Assembly (NCBI RefSeq): GCF_029407905.1
Contig: NC_073630.1
Location: 36,853,001 to 36,917,000 of the forward strand
Length of the DNA stretch: 64,000 bases
Direction of reading: 5' to 3'
Source: Bubalus kerabau
Lineage: Eukaryota > Chordata > Mammalia > Artiodactyla > Bovidae
Shown: positions 1 to 10,435 of the stretch, one piece after another
Layout of the letters: the number at the start of each line of letters is the position of its first letter
Position numbering within the stretch: position 1 is the stretch's first letter
Program-made: the position numbers and the translations under genes
The notes under the pieces: generated by a model
The model's input: only the letters and a program-made list of their open reading frames with translations
What the model was told of the DNA's origin: nothing
The model's database searches: none

Positions 1-628
1 TTATAAAGTTATGCCACTATCAAATTCAGTATATTTCAAAATAAAAACTATAAATACCACTCTCCATTCAGGTAAATTATGAAAAATATGATTATAACAG
101 ATGCTGTAAGAACCTTTGGTCAAATTCCACCTCCATACTTTGAGAAAACTCCAGTGCTTCTGTTTAACACGGTATGGAAAGACATCATATGCAGTTTGAT
201 GCTGCCTTCACTATTTTATTTCAAAAGTCCTTTTCTGTTTTTAATCTGTTTTAATCTAGTATCTTATAGTTGATGAATGTGGCTTTGTAGGATACCTTAC
301 AGGATAATGAGTCCTCTTGTCTTTTCTTAGGTTTACTTGGCTCTAGATGACATCTCCTCTTTTTTCACAAATTTAGAGTAAACAATGTATTCAAATTTCC
401 CAAAATTTCAATTAAAAATTTTATGAGGATTGAAATTCTTTATATTTATAAAGTAATTTGGATAAACTTGGCATCTTTATAGAGATTTGTCCCCCTACCC
501 AACACCATAGAATGTTTATTTTGATAAAACTTTGGGTTTTTATTAAAGGTTTAATTTTTTTCAAGAGTGCACTTGTGTATTTTTGTTGAATTCATTGATT
601 TTTAAATTAAATTTTTATTGCTGTCATT
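1..628. other. Unassigned AT-rich sequence, no gene seen
   Basis: No repeat family, exon-like ORF or RNA gene is recognised here. A 64-codon ORF at 79-273 has no recognisable domain and ordinary AT-rich composition, so I treat it as chance. Confidence 0.5.
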
Positions 629-836
629 TGTTTCTTCATTGCTAAGCTGTGTCCAATTCTTTTGCAAGTCCATGGAATGTAGCCCACAGGCTCCTCTGTC
701 CATGGGATTTCCCAGGCAAAAATATTGGAGTGGGTTGCCATTTCCTTCTCCAGGTATCTTCCCGACCCAGGGATCTAAGGCACATCTCCTGCATAGGGAG
801 AGCATTTCTTTACCACTGGGCTACCTGGAAAGCTCA
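629..836 (-). mobile_element. Bov-tA SINE (tRNA-derived head plus Bov-A body)
   Basis: The plus strand reads the reverse complement of a ruminant Bov-tA SINE. The 3' tail (like GTGTCCAATTCT) is at the left, the Bov-A core (GGGTTGCCATTTCCTTCTCC) is in the middle, and the tRNA-like head ending in a degraded CTACCTGGAAAGC is at the right. The element is near full length but diverged. Possible imperfect flanking repeats (attgctgt / attactgt) are too weak to call a TSD. Confidence 0.88.
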
Positions 837-1840
837 TTACTGTTGTTAGTAGTACATTAATTTTCTGGTTTTTTCTAGTATTCTAATTATCATAGAGACT
901 TTTTTGTCATTTTCAATATATTTTGAGAAATGACTACCTTTATTAAGTATTACTAGGTTTAACAGTTATTTGATTTTTAAATTTTGATTCTTCTACACTC
1001 TTTATATTCTTCTAGACTCTATATATTTATATTTCCATATCTCTTTATATTTTATTGTTTCTTTCCATCTTAATTTATCCTTCATACTAGAGCCAACACA
1101 ATTACATTTTAAATGTATGAGTCCTAGGGTCAATTACTTTTAATCTCAAAACTCAACTAGAAGAGAAAATACTTCAATGGCAATAGTAACACACAGATGG
1201 TGGGTTTCCATATTGGTAAAATTGTTTGGAAAATAAAGTAGCATTACCTTTAAAGTTGAGCATTATAGATTTCTATTAGAAGTAATTCTATTTCCAAGTG
1301 TGTTGAAAATTCAAGTATATAATACAAGAGATGTCTGAAAGACTGTTCAATCACAACACTGTAGGAATAAAAACAAAAAAAATCTCAAGAAACTTCCATT
1401 TTGAGAAGAATAGATAATGGAATATTTACATAGTTAAATATTAGTATTTATTAAAATAAAATAAACTTCAATTTGGGTATATATTTAGATATATTATTCA
1501 TAAAAAAACCCCAAAAGACTATATAAAGTATGATGTTATTGTATGGCACAAATATATCAAACCAAAATGTACTTCCTTTCTTGGAGTGTAACTGTTTATT
1601 ATAATATTACACTTAAAAAGTAAAGGAAGAGAAAACAGTACAGTGAATTAAGTGCAATGTCAGTATACATCAGGGTTTATAATTAGATACGTGCTATATT
1701 TATTATTATGCTAGTTTAGATATTGAATCTATTTAACACATCAGTATGTGACATACATTTTGCATGTAGGAAATACTCCATTAAATAATATAGGGTTAAT
1801 GTCAACTTCTTTTATAATACCTGAGAAAAGGAATGATATA
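837..1840. other. Unassigned AT-rich sequence, no gene seen
   Basis: About 1 kb of AT-rich DNA. I recognise no repeat family or coding signal. It may contain very old repeats that cannot be identified by eye. Confidence 0.45.
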
Positions 1841-3645
1841 AGCATCTGAATGCAGAGTTCCAAAGAATAGCAAGGAGAGATAAGAAAGCCTTCCTCAGCG
1901 ATCAATGCAAAGAAATAGAGGAAAACAACAGAATGGGAAAGACTAGAGATCTCTTCAAGAAAATTAGAGATACCAAGGGAACATTTCATGCAAAGATGGG
2001 CTCGATAAAAGACAGAAATGGTATGGACCTAACAGAAGCAGAAGATTTTAAGAAGAGGTGGCAAGAATACTCAGAAGAACTGTACAAAAAAGATCTTCAC
2101 GACCAAGATAATCACGATGGTATGATCACTCACCTAGAGCCAGACATCCTGGAATGTGAAGTCAAGTGGGCCTTAGAAAGCATCACTACGAGCAAAGCTA
2201 GTGGAGGTGATGGAATTCCAGTTGAGCTATTTCAAATCCTGAAAGATGATGCTGTGAAAGTGCTGCACTCAATATGCCAGCAAATTTGGAAAACTCAGCA
2301 GTGGCCACAGGACTAGAAAAGGTCAGGTTTCATTCCAATCCCAAACAAAGGCAATGCCAAAGAATGCACAAATGACTGCACAATTGCACTCATGTCACAC
2401 ACTAGTAAAGTAATGCTCAAAATTCTCCAAGCCAGGCTTCAGCAGTACGTGAACCATGAACTTCCTTATGTTCAAGCTGGTTTTAGAAAAGGCAGAGGAA
2501 CCAGAGATCAAATTGCCAACATCCACTGGATCATGGAAAAAGCAAGAGAGTTCCAGAAAAGCATCTATTTCTGCTTTATTGACTATGCCAAAGCCTTTGA
2601 CTGTGTGGATCACAATAAACTGGAAAATTCTGAAAGAGATGGGAATACCAGACCACCTGACCTGCCTCTTGAGAAACCTATATGCAGGTCAGGAAGCAAC
2701 AGTTAGAACTGGACATGGAACAACAGACTGGATCCAAATAGGAAAAGGAGTACATCAAGGCTATATATTGTCACCCTGGTTATTTAACTTACATGCAGAG
2801 TACATCATGAGAAACGCTGGGCTGGAAGAAGCACAAGCTGGAATCAAGATTGCTGGGAGAAATATCAATAACCTCAGATATGCAGATGACACCACCCTTA
2901 ATGCAGAAAATTAAGAGGAACTAAAAAGCCTCTTGATGAAAGTGAAAGTGGAGAGTGAAAAAGTTGGCTTAAAGCTCAACATTCAGAAAACGAAGATCAT
3001 GGCATCTTCATGAAACAGTGGAAACAGTGTCAGACTTTATTTTTTTGAGCTCCAAAATCACTGCAGATGGTAATTGCAGCCATGAAATTAAAAGACGCTT
3101 ACTTCTTGGAAGAAAAGTTATGACCAACCTAGATAGCATATTGAAAAGCAGAGACATTACTTTGCCAACAGAGGTCCGTCCTGTCAAGGCTATGGTTTTT
3201 CCAGTGGTCATGTATGGATGTGAGAGTTGGACTGTGAAGAAAGTTGAGCGCTGAAGAATTGATGCTTTTGAACTGTGGTGTTGGAGAAGACTCTTGAGAG
3301 TCCCTTGGACTTCAAGGAGATCCAACCACTCATTTCTAAAGGAGATCAACCCTGGGTGTTCTTTGGAAGGAATGATGCTAAAGTGGAAACTCCAGTACTT
3401 TGGCTACCTCATGCGAAGAGTTGACTCATTGGAAAAGACTCTGATGCTGGGAGGGATTGGGGGCAGGGAGAGAAGGGGACGACGACAGAGGATGAGATGG
3501 CTGGATGGCATCACCGACTCCATGGACTTGAGTTTGCGTGAACTCCGGGATATGGTTATGGACAGGGAGGCCTGGCGTGCTGCGATTTATGGGGTCACAA
3601 AGAGTCGGACACGACTGAGCGACTGAATTGAACAGAACTGAATTG
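1841..3645 (+). mobile_element. BovB (RTE-clade) LINE, 5'-truncated, sense
   Basis: A 1.8-kb BovB copy runs from within the region upstream of the RT domain to the BovB 3' end, which closes in the typical GAACTGAA-type repeats and has no poly(A). Full-length BovB is about 3.2 kb, so the endonuclease half is missing. Comparison with the copies at 49 kb and 51 kb in this window shows a 2-bp deletion near 2621 and two clustered deletions near 3006 totalling about 26 bp. No convincing TSD is visible. Confidence 0.93.
1933..3626 (+). pseudogene. BovB ORF2 remnant (reverse transcriptase and C-terminal region), broken
   Basis: This is the remnant of the BovB polyprotein ORF. The first piece (1933-2316) holds the N-terminal RT region and ends at TAG 2314-2316, where related copies have Trp (TGG). 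The second piece (from 2392) carries the RT core block IDYAKAFDCVDHNKL. A 2-bp deletion near 2621 shifts the frame, and 2456-2914 continues through GIPDHLTCLLRNLYAGQ to an intact YADD catalytic motif, followed by a stop at 2912-2914. The C-terminal region is in a third frame (3018-3254, 3294-3626). At least two nonsense changes and two frameshifts make it non-functional. Confidence 0.88.
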
Positions 3646-4849
3646 ATTCCCCTCACTGTAACGGGCATTGGCTTCTGGTAAGAAAAAGTTGGAATACTGA
3701 GGAAGATGATAAAACTGAAAATTTAACACTGGGAAATGACCTGTATAAAGCTTTTGTCTTAAGACTTTAGAAATTTTTATATTTTTTATCACTTATTTTC
3801 CCCTGGTGGTCAAGGAGTGTGAGACTCCAGGTGGAGAGGCCTGGCAAGTATGTAAAATCTGTTCCTGATAAAAAAAAAAGATTTTCCTGGAGGTTGTAGC
3901 CCTTAAGAACCACATCTAAGGTCTTGTAGGATTAATTCCCTCAACAGAAATTGTTTTGTCCAATTACTTCTGGAAGTGAATTAATCCCTTTCCATATGTT
4001 AAAAAGATTTTATATAATTTGCCCATGTCTTTTAGTCAAATTTTATCACCTTTTGATGACTGTATATTAGAATTTGTCACAATATAATTACTTTGTAATA
4101 TAATTATTTTCTTATAAACTTACTATTTATGTTCTTTTTCCTGAAGGAGTATTGAAATTTCATAAGCACAAGGATCTTCATTATTTTAACTATATCTTAA
4201 AGAGTAATGTCTGTCCTCTTTCCTCCCAGTAGACTTTCAACTTATATTTCTCAAAGAGGGAGCAAATCATGTGTTTTGCAAACTAATTTCATTAAATGAT
4301 TAATAAAAGTTTTGCCCATAGTATTGTAGTTGTCAAGCATAATATGTAGATAGTATTATTACAAATCTGCACATTCCCAAGAGTTTCTCACCCTCTTATT
4401 TAACTCTTCCTCATTTTATTCCAAAGTCTTTAAGTCTCTGCACATTGGTTTTTTCTCATTTTTTTTTCCAGGATTATTGTTCAGTTCATGTCTATACTTA
4501 CATTGTGACTAGATGAATGAAATAATAAATTAATAACTAGATGAGTGTATGCCTACAGGTTAACCACATTTAGTTACTTCCTAATATTTTTTTGAAAATT
4601 CTTTTAATTAAAATATTCTTAGTTATATGATTTGAGTAATATAAAAACATAGTCTTAGAAAATTAATGTATACAGTTTTACCAATTGTAGCATAAGTGCA
4701 AGAATTCTGACAACAAATTAGTGCATTACCTAAATCATCTCAAAAGTCAGTTAAATAAAACATTCAGATTAAATTACATTGTTTTACAAACTAACATGCT
4801 GATCAACAACAATAGCAGAATAAAACCTATCATGGATTTAATCTCTGAG
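3646..4849. other. Unassigned AT-rich sequence, no gene seen
   Basis: About 1.2 kb between a BovB and a Bov-tA. There are short homopolymer runs (A9 near 3871, T-rich near 4459) but no recognisable repeat family or coding potential. Confidence 0.45.
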
Positions 4850-4861
4850 CATTGTTTAGTT

Positions 4862-5076
4862 GGGCTTCCCTGGTAGCTCAGATGGTAAAGCATCCCTCTG
4901 CAATGTGGGAAACCTGGGTTCCATCCCTGGGTTGGGAAGATCCCCTAGAGGAGGGCAGGCAACCCACTCCAGTATTCTTGCCTGGAGAATCCCCATGGAC
5001 AGAGAAGCCTGGTGGGCTACAGTCCATGGGGTCACAAAGAGTCGGACACAACTGAGCAACTAAGCACAGCACAGCA
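4862..5076 (+). mobile_element. Bov-tA SINE, near full length, with probable TSD
   Basis: The element starts at the tRNA-derived head GGCTTCCCTGGTAGCTCAGA, which includes an A-box-like TAGCTCAGATGG. A degenerate B-box region follows (GGTTCCATCCC), then the Bov-A body and the tail ACAACTGAGCAACTAAGCAC. The flanks CATTGTTTAGTT (4850-4861) and CATTGTTTTGTT (5077-5088) match at 11 of 12 positions and are a credible TSD. Transcription would be by RNA polymerase III; nothing shows that it is active. Confidence 0.93.
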
Positions 5077-5298
5077 CATTGTTTTGTTAACATACTAATT
5101 AATGTGTGTATTTTCATACATCATTCAGAGCAGATGTGTATGCAAAAATAATTTTTCATGAATTTTTTGAATAAATAAAAGTCATGAATTTTTAATATTT
5201 TAGAACCTTCTTATAGAATTTCAACTTTATAGGATTAGGTATTTAGTTTGTTTCCTTCATGAATACAGTGAAGCTCTGCCTACCACATTGTTTAACAA

Positions 5299-5571
5299 GG
5301 AGTGAAGGTAATGGCAACCCACTCCAGTTCTCTTGCCTGGAGAACCCCATGGACGGAGGAGCCTGGTAGGCTACAATCCATGGGGTCGCTAAGAGTCGGA
5401 CACGACTGAGCGACTTCACTTTCACTTTTCACTTTCATGCATTGGAGAAGGAAATAGCAACCCACTCCAGTATTCTTGCCTGGAGAATCCCAGGGACAGA
5501 GGAGCCTGTTGGGCTGCCATCTATGGGGTCGCACAGAGTCAGACACGATTGATGTGACACAGCAGCAACAG
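5299..5571 (+). mobile_element. BOV-A2 SINE (dimer of two Bov-A monomers)
   Basis: Two Bov-A monomers lie in tandem, each with the block CCACTCCAG..TTGCCTGGAGAA and a GGGGTCGC..GAGTC end. They are joined by the characteristic CACTTTCACTTTTCACTTTC linker near 5416-5435. The element ends in a CAGCAACAGC tail. There is no tRNA head, as expected for BOV-A2. Confidence 0.93.
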
Positions 5572-6127
5572 CTTACTTGATAAATACTGGTTGAAAGAAT
5601 GTAAAAATGTCAACCAAAAGAAAAAAAGATGCAAAGAATTATAACAAATGTAAGCCAATATATATAGGAGTGTTTTGAGAATTTAATGCAATAACTTGGT
5701 ACTTGTCTGTATGGAATAATGGTAAAGATGAGAAAAATGATGATGGCATAGGGACCTTGCTTATAGTAACCTTGCTTTAACCAAATGCAACATTATTATC
5801 CTAAGCAAAATAAAAATGCATTAGTAATCTGATAATTACATATATCGTCCAATAGGTATTATAGAGATTCATAAAAATGTGCTCTCATGAAATTTATGAC
5901 AATTGGTAGATTTAAGTCATTCAAATGTATACAACATATATATTTGCTAAGACCTTAGTATGTGTCAGTCATTATGTTAAGTAATAGGAAAAATAAATTA
6001 TCACATAATAAATACAGTTCCCGTATATATATATATATATAAGTTTAAAATACCAAGGGATGAAAAGTTATTCATGCAAATACATACAAAATCTCAACTG
6101 CTATAGATACTTCCTATACAAAATTTT
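5572..6127. other. Unassigned AT-rich sequence with a (TA)n run
   Basis: No gene or repeat family is recognised. A short pure TA dinucleotide run occupies about 6024-6041. Confidence 0.5.
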
Positions 6128-6348
6128 GGACTTCCCAGGTAGTTCTAGTGGTAAAGAACCGGACTGCCAGTGCAGGAAATGTAAGAGAGGCAGGTTTGAT
6201 CCCTGGATGGGGAAGATCCTCTGGAGGAGGGTGTGGCAACACTCCCAAGTATTGTTGCCTGGAGACTCCCATGAACAGAGGAGCAAGGCAGGCTATAGCC
6301 ACAGTCCATTGGGTCACACAGAGTTGGACAGGACTGAAGCATCTTAGC
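6128..6348 (+). mobile_element. Bov-tA SINE, diverged
   Basis: Head GGACTTCCCAGGTAGTTCTA, B-box-like GGTTTGATCCC, the Bov-A body (TGGGGAAGATCC, GTATTGTTGCCTGGAGAC) and a GACTGAAGCATCTTAGCAC tail are all recognisable. The tail runs straight into a CA-type microsatellite. Confidence 0.9.
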
Positions 6349-6392
6349 ACACGCACGCACGCACGAACACACACACACACACACACACACAC
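6349..6392 (+). repeat. (ACGC)n then pure (AC)13 microsatellite at a SINE tail
   Basis: Imperfect ACGC units (6349-6365) lead into an uninterrupted AC run at about 6367-6392. The run begins at the 3' end of the Bov-tA, the usual seed for such arrays in ruminants. The ACGC units suggest that the array grew by slippage from the SINE tail. Confidence 0.93.
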
Positions 6393-7018
6393 GTAGATAC
6401 TTCAAATAAAAATTGATTGTTATATGATGACCTGTAATGTACAATACAGATTTGAATGATATCAAACATTGCCTAGTATCATTTAATATTGAATATTGAT
6501 TTGACCTGAAATTATGTTTAACTTTAGGTATTTGATATTTAATACATAAAAGGTAACAAGTAATTTAGGTCCATCATCTTTAACCATATTTTTTAAAGTG
6601 TATCAACCAACTAAATATTGAGATGACCTATTAGCAAAGGGAGAATATTCCCAATCTGGTTTTTACAAAGCAATCAAAGAGCTTAGCTTTTTTATTTTTT
6701 CCCCCTTTGAAGAAACAGTAAATAATCAAACTTCTGTAAAACACTGCAGAAATTATCTATCCACCAACCATCAAGTTGCTTAGGTTGCCACAGTGCATCT
6801 CACCTTCCAGAGACAGACAGGCTCTCTTTTTGAATAGCAGTGCAAATTGTCCTGGTGAAATTGTGTAGTATATAATAATAAACAGACATTTATTAGAAGA
6901 GAACTGCTGTAATCAACTACAGAATTTTGTATAAGAAAAATTTTGTTTCATTTTTGAAGATTAAATATATACCAATAGACTCATCATGACAGCCATTGCT
7001 AGAAGTTATATATGTATA
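6393..7018. other. Unassigned AT-rich sequence, no gene seen
   Basis: About 0.6 kb with no recognisable repeat, RNA gene or coding potential. Confidence 0.45.
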
Positions 7019-7152
7019 TCCTGGAGAGGGCATGGCAATCAACTCCAGTATTCTCACCTTGGAGATAGAGATAGAGGATGGATAGAGGAGCCTGGCAGGC
7101 TACACTCCATAGGGTTGCACAGAGTCAGACAGGACTGAAGTGACATAGCACT
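7019..7152 (+). mobile_element. Bov-A SINE fragment, 5'-truncated
   Basis: Only the Bov-A body is present, from TCCTGGAGAGGGCATGGCAA to GACTGAAGTGACATAGCAC. The tRNA head is missing. Many substitutions indicate an old copy. Confidence 0.85.
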
Positions 7153-8157
7153 TACACATGCATATATGCATAAAAATACATTATATGCAAATACATATAT
7201 GCAAAAAAATTCAAGAACATACTTTTAGAAAACAATAGTAAATATCTTTCCATTAATGTTCTAATAAGTATCATATCTACATCTGTGAAATTTTCATCAT
7301 TACTCTCTCTATATATGTATGATTTCTCAAGGATATTGTGACATATATCGAGCTCTGAAACCTAATCAGATAGAAGTGTTTCGGTGAAGTATATTTCAGA
7401 AAACATATATGACAACTTAGCATTGTGATTTTAGACATTCCTTTGCAAAATAGTGTCTGATCTAATAGTGAATGGTACAGTTTCTTTTTATATTTTTAAA
7501 AGCAAGGCCCATAAATTTTTATTACTTATGTTGTATTTTATTATTTGGCACATTTAATATTTGAAATTAGAGTTGTCATAGATTTAGTTCAGTGTAATGC
7601 TTTATATTCTATGCTAATCTAGAAAATGTCATTTGAAGCCATTATTATTAATTATCCCCATCTATGTTCCTTTACAATATTTGAGTAATGAGCCGTTAAC
7701 TATAGTGGCTCAGTGTCCCTGATTACTGAATAGTGCCTTGCTTTTAATGTAAATTGTTGCAACAAAATCAATGCCTCTTCTAATTAAATGAATTAATGGA
7801 TTTGGGCACTAGAAAAAAAAATTGAAATGTATTACTTGTAAACTTTTCACAGCCCCATTTCAATAATGAATTATCTGATTAGCAGTGACAAAGGAAAAGT
7901 TCAAGGAGACTGCCTCGAAAGTAATCTGAGACATAAAAAAATCAACTCTTGTCACCTTTCTTTTCATGATTATTTTATATGACATTACAATTTAGGTAGA
8001 ACACTAATACATTTTAAAATTATTTTAACTGCTTGGCTAAATTTAGTCCTTTATAGTGTCAAAATAATCAGGAATTTATTAATTTATCCATTCCTATTGC
8101 TGTTCATTTGATTTTGCAATTTAATTATTGTTATTATCTTAGTTACCTCAATGATAC
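7153..8157. other. Unassigned AT-rich sequence, no gene seen
   Basis: About 1 kb of AT-rich DNA. Nothing beyond short A/T runs is recognised. Confidence 0.45.
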
Positions 8158-8168
8158 TGATAATGTTG

Positions 8169-8385
8169 TTATTGTTTAGTCACTTAAGTTGTGTCCAGCT
8201 CTTTTTCAACCCCATGGAACTGTAGCCCATGAGGCTTCTCAGTCCATGGGATTTCCCAGGCAACAATACTGGAATGGGTTGCCATTTCCTTTTCTAGGGG
8301 ATCTTCCTGATGCAGGAATCAAACCTGCGTCTCCTGCATTGGCAGGCAGATTCATTACCACTGAGCCACCAGGGAAGATTGATGT
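8169..8385 (-). mobile_element. Bov-tA SINE with TSD
   Basis: Reverse complement of a near-complete Bov-tA, with the tail at about 8172 and the head, written here as GAGCCACCAGGGAAG, at about 8377. The flanks share the 11-mer TGATAATGTTG (8158-8168 and 8386-8396), a perfect candidate TSD. Confidence 0.92.
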
Positions 8386-8396
8386 TGATAATGTTG

Positions 8397-8835
8397 ATAC
8401 ATTATTGAACTTATTTTTTTTTGTTTTTTGCATTTTACTTTCTTGGCCTCAAGAATTATATATAGAACTTAATTATTTCTAAAGATTTTGTAGTTTATAC
8501 ATTATCATTTTATATTCATTCAAGAATATGAATTTTCATCTTGTTTGTACAAATGATTGAATGTGAACATATTTAGGATATTATTTCTGAAGAATTAATA
8601 TTGATGATGGAATTAGTTGATACCTAGCAGAATTCCAAATGTGATTCTTTGGGAGTAATGGTAAGGGAGTTCACTTCTTCTTTCCAGACCCAGATAGTCT
8701 CCCTACAGAGGATACAGAGACATAGAGGCCTATGATTCAGTAATCATAGTGCCATCTGGAGGACAGTATACTAACCTCATGGTGTACTACCTCCAAGCTG
8801 GGCCTTCAGAAGGTAATTTCAATGTACTAGTAGGG
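8397..8835. other. Unassigned sequence, no gene seen
   Basis: About 440 bp between a SINE and the duplicated segment at 8836. No repeat family or coding signal is recognised. Confidence 0.45.
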
Positions 8836-8944
8836 TAGGGTAGTTGTTTTTGGAAAGAGTGTATGCATATATACCTATAAATTCTGTGTATATATGTATT
8901 AAAAAAAAAAAACAGATATTTTAAAGCAGTTGGTTTTCTCTTTA
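8836..8944 (+). repeat. Left copy of a ~107-bp direct repeat flanking a SINE fragment
   Basis: This 109-bp segment begins TAGGGTAGTTGTTTTTGGAA and ends GGTTTTCTCTTTA. It recurs at 9061-9166 in the same orientation with roughly 90% identity by eye. The main difference is the length of the internal A run (12 here, 7 in the other copy). The BOV-A2 fragment lies exactly between the copies. Confidence 0.93.
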
Positions 8945-9060
8945 GCCACTCCACTGTTCTTGCCTGGAGAATCCCAGGGACAGGGGAGCCTGGGTGGGCT
9001 GCCATCTCTGGGGTCGCACAGTCAGACACGACTGAAGCAACTTAGCAGCAGCAGCAGCAG
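8945..9060 (+). mobile_element. BOV-A2 SINE fragment ending in (CAG)n
   Basis: This is the second Bov-A monomer of a BOV-A2. It begins CCACTCCACTGTTCTTGCCT and ends with GACTGAAGCAACTTAG followed by a (CAG)n tail. It is 5'-truncated and sits exactly between two copies of the ~107-bp direct repeat. Confidence 0.92.
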
Positions 9061-9166
9061 TAGGGTAGTTGTTTTTGGAAAATATGTATGCATATATACC
9101 TATACATTCTGTATATATGTGTATTAAAAAAACTCTAATATTTTAAAGCAGTTGGTTTTCTCTTTA
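9061..9166 (+). repeat. Right copy of the ~107-bp direct repeat
   Basis: A 106-bp direct repeat of 8836-8944. It starts immediately after the (CAG)n tail of the SINE fragment. The paired copies look like an unusually long target-site duplication. Confidence 0.93.
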
Positions 9167-9232
9167 TTTTGAAAAATAGGATTCATAATTAAATATTTAA
9201 GAAACTCTATAACTCAATAGTAAAAATTAAGT

Positions 9233-9428
9233 GAAAAGTGAAAGTGGCTCAGTAGTGTCTGACTCTTTGCATTCCCATGGACTATGGAGTCCATGGAATT
9301 CTCCAGGCCAGAATACTGAGGTGGATAGCCTTTCCCCTCTCCAGGGGATCTTCCCAATCTAGGCATTGAACACAGGTCTCCTGCATTGCAGACTGATTCT
9401 TCATCAGCTGAGCCACAAGGGAAGCCAA
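9233..9428 (-). mobile_element. Bov-tA SINE
   Basis: Reverse complement of Bov-tA. The tail (AGTGTCTGACTCTTTGC) is at the left and the head, written as GAGCCACAAGGGAAGCC, is at the right. It is moderately diverged. Confidence 0.9.
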
Positions 9429-10412
9429 AAACTAAGCAGCCTGATTAAATAATGGGCAAAAATGTTTGAATAGATGTTTCACAAAAGAAGACATGTAAAT
9501 GGACAACAGGTATATGAAAAGGTGCTCAACATCATTGTTTTTAAGGGAGCTGTAAATCAAAACCATGGTGATCTATCATGTCACACCTGTTAGATGTTTA
9601 TTACCAAAACAGAAAAAAAATACCCCCAAATATAACAAATGTTAGCAAGGATATGGAGAGACTGGAAGACTTTTGCACTACAGGCGGGAATGTAAAAGAG
9701 TATAGCCATATGAAAATAGTATATAGTATTTGCTCAAAAAATAAAAATATTAAACTAACATATGAATTAGTAATGCTACTGGACAGATTATATATATATA
9801 TATAGTCTCTAAAAGGATTACAGTATGTGTATACATTCCCATGTTCACTGCAGCATTGTTCACATAGTCAAGACATGAAAGCAACCTATGTGCCCATTGA
9901 CAAATTAATGGATAAAAAAAATGTGGTACATGTATACAATGGAATACTGTTCAGTCATTAAAAAGAATGAAATAATACCATTTGTAGCAACAAATGAGTC
10001 TAAAGGTTTTTATACTGAGGGAAGTAAGTCAGACAGAGGAAAAAGAGCATATGACATACCTTATATGGGAAATCAAAGAAGAAATGATACAAATGAATTT
10101 ATAAAACATAAACAGGCTCACGGAGTTAAAGAATGAACTTGTGGATGCTGAGGGTAAAGATGGGGAGAAGGAGTAGTTAGGGAGTTTGGGATTGACATGT
10201 ACACACTGCTATATTTAAAATGGGTAACTAGCAAGGTCGTATTGTATAGCACAGGAAACTCAGTTCAATCTTATGTGGCAGCTTGGATGGCAGGGGAGTT
10301 TGGGGGAGAATGGATAAATGTATACATATGGGGGAGGCCCTTCACTATTCACCTGAAAATATCACAACATTGTTAACCAGCAGTACTCCAATATAAAATA
10401 AACAGTTAAAAA
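9429..10412 (+). mobile_element. L1 3' end (end of ORF2 plus 3' UTR), sense, old
   Basis: The segment from AATGGGCAAAAATGTTTGAA aligns by eye with the end of mammalian L1 ORF2; the same region is present antisense in the L1-BT at 55 kb. It continues through the typical L1 3' UTR (GGGAGTTTGGGATTGACATG, CACTGCTATATTTAAAATGG) to ACTCCAATATAAAATAAACA near 10400. The reading frame is broken throughout. The 3' UTR type differs from L1-BT, pointing to an older subfamily. Confidence 0.85.
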
Positions 10413-10435
10413 TAGTAAACTGCATGATCAGGTGA

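Noticed and set aside
4862..5076. Bov-tA heads as functional tRNA genes
   Set aside because: The heads resemble the A and B boxes of a tRNA but lack a cloverleaf with a complete acceptor stem and are fused to the Bov-A body; they are SINEs.
6114..6465. Minus-strand ORFs with Cys-Val repeats
   Set aside because: They are translations of the CA microsatellite plus the Bov-tA tail.
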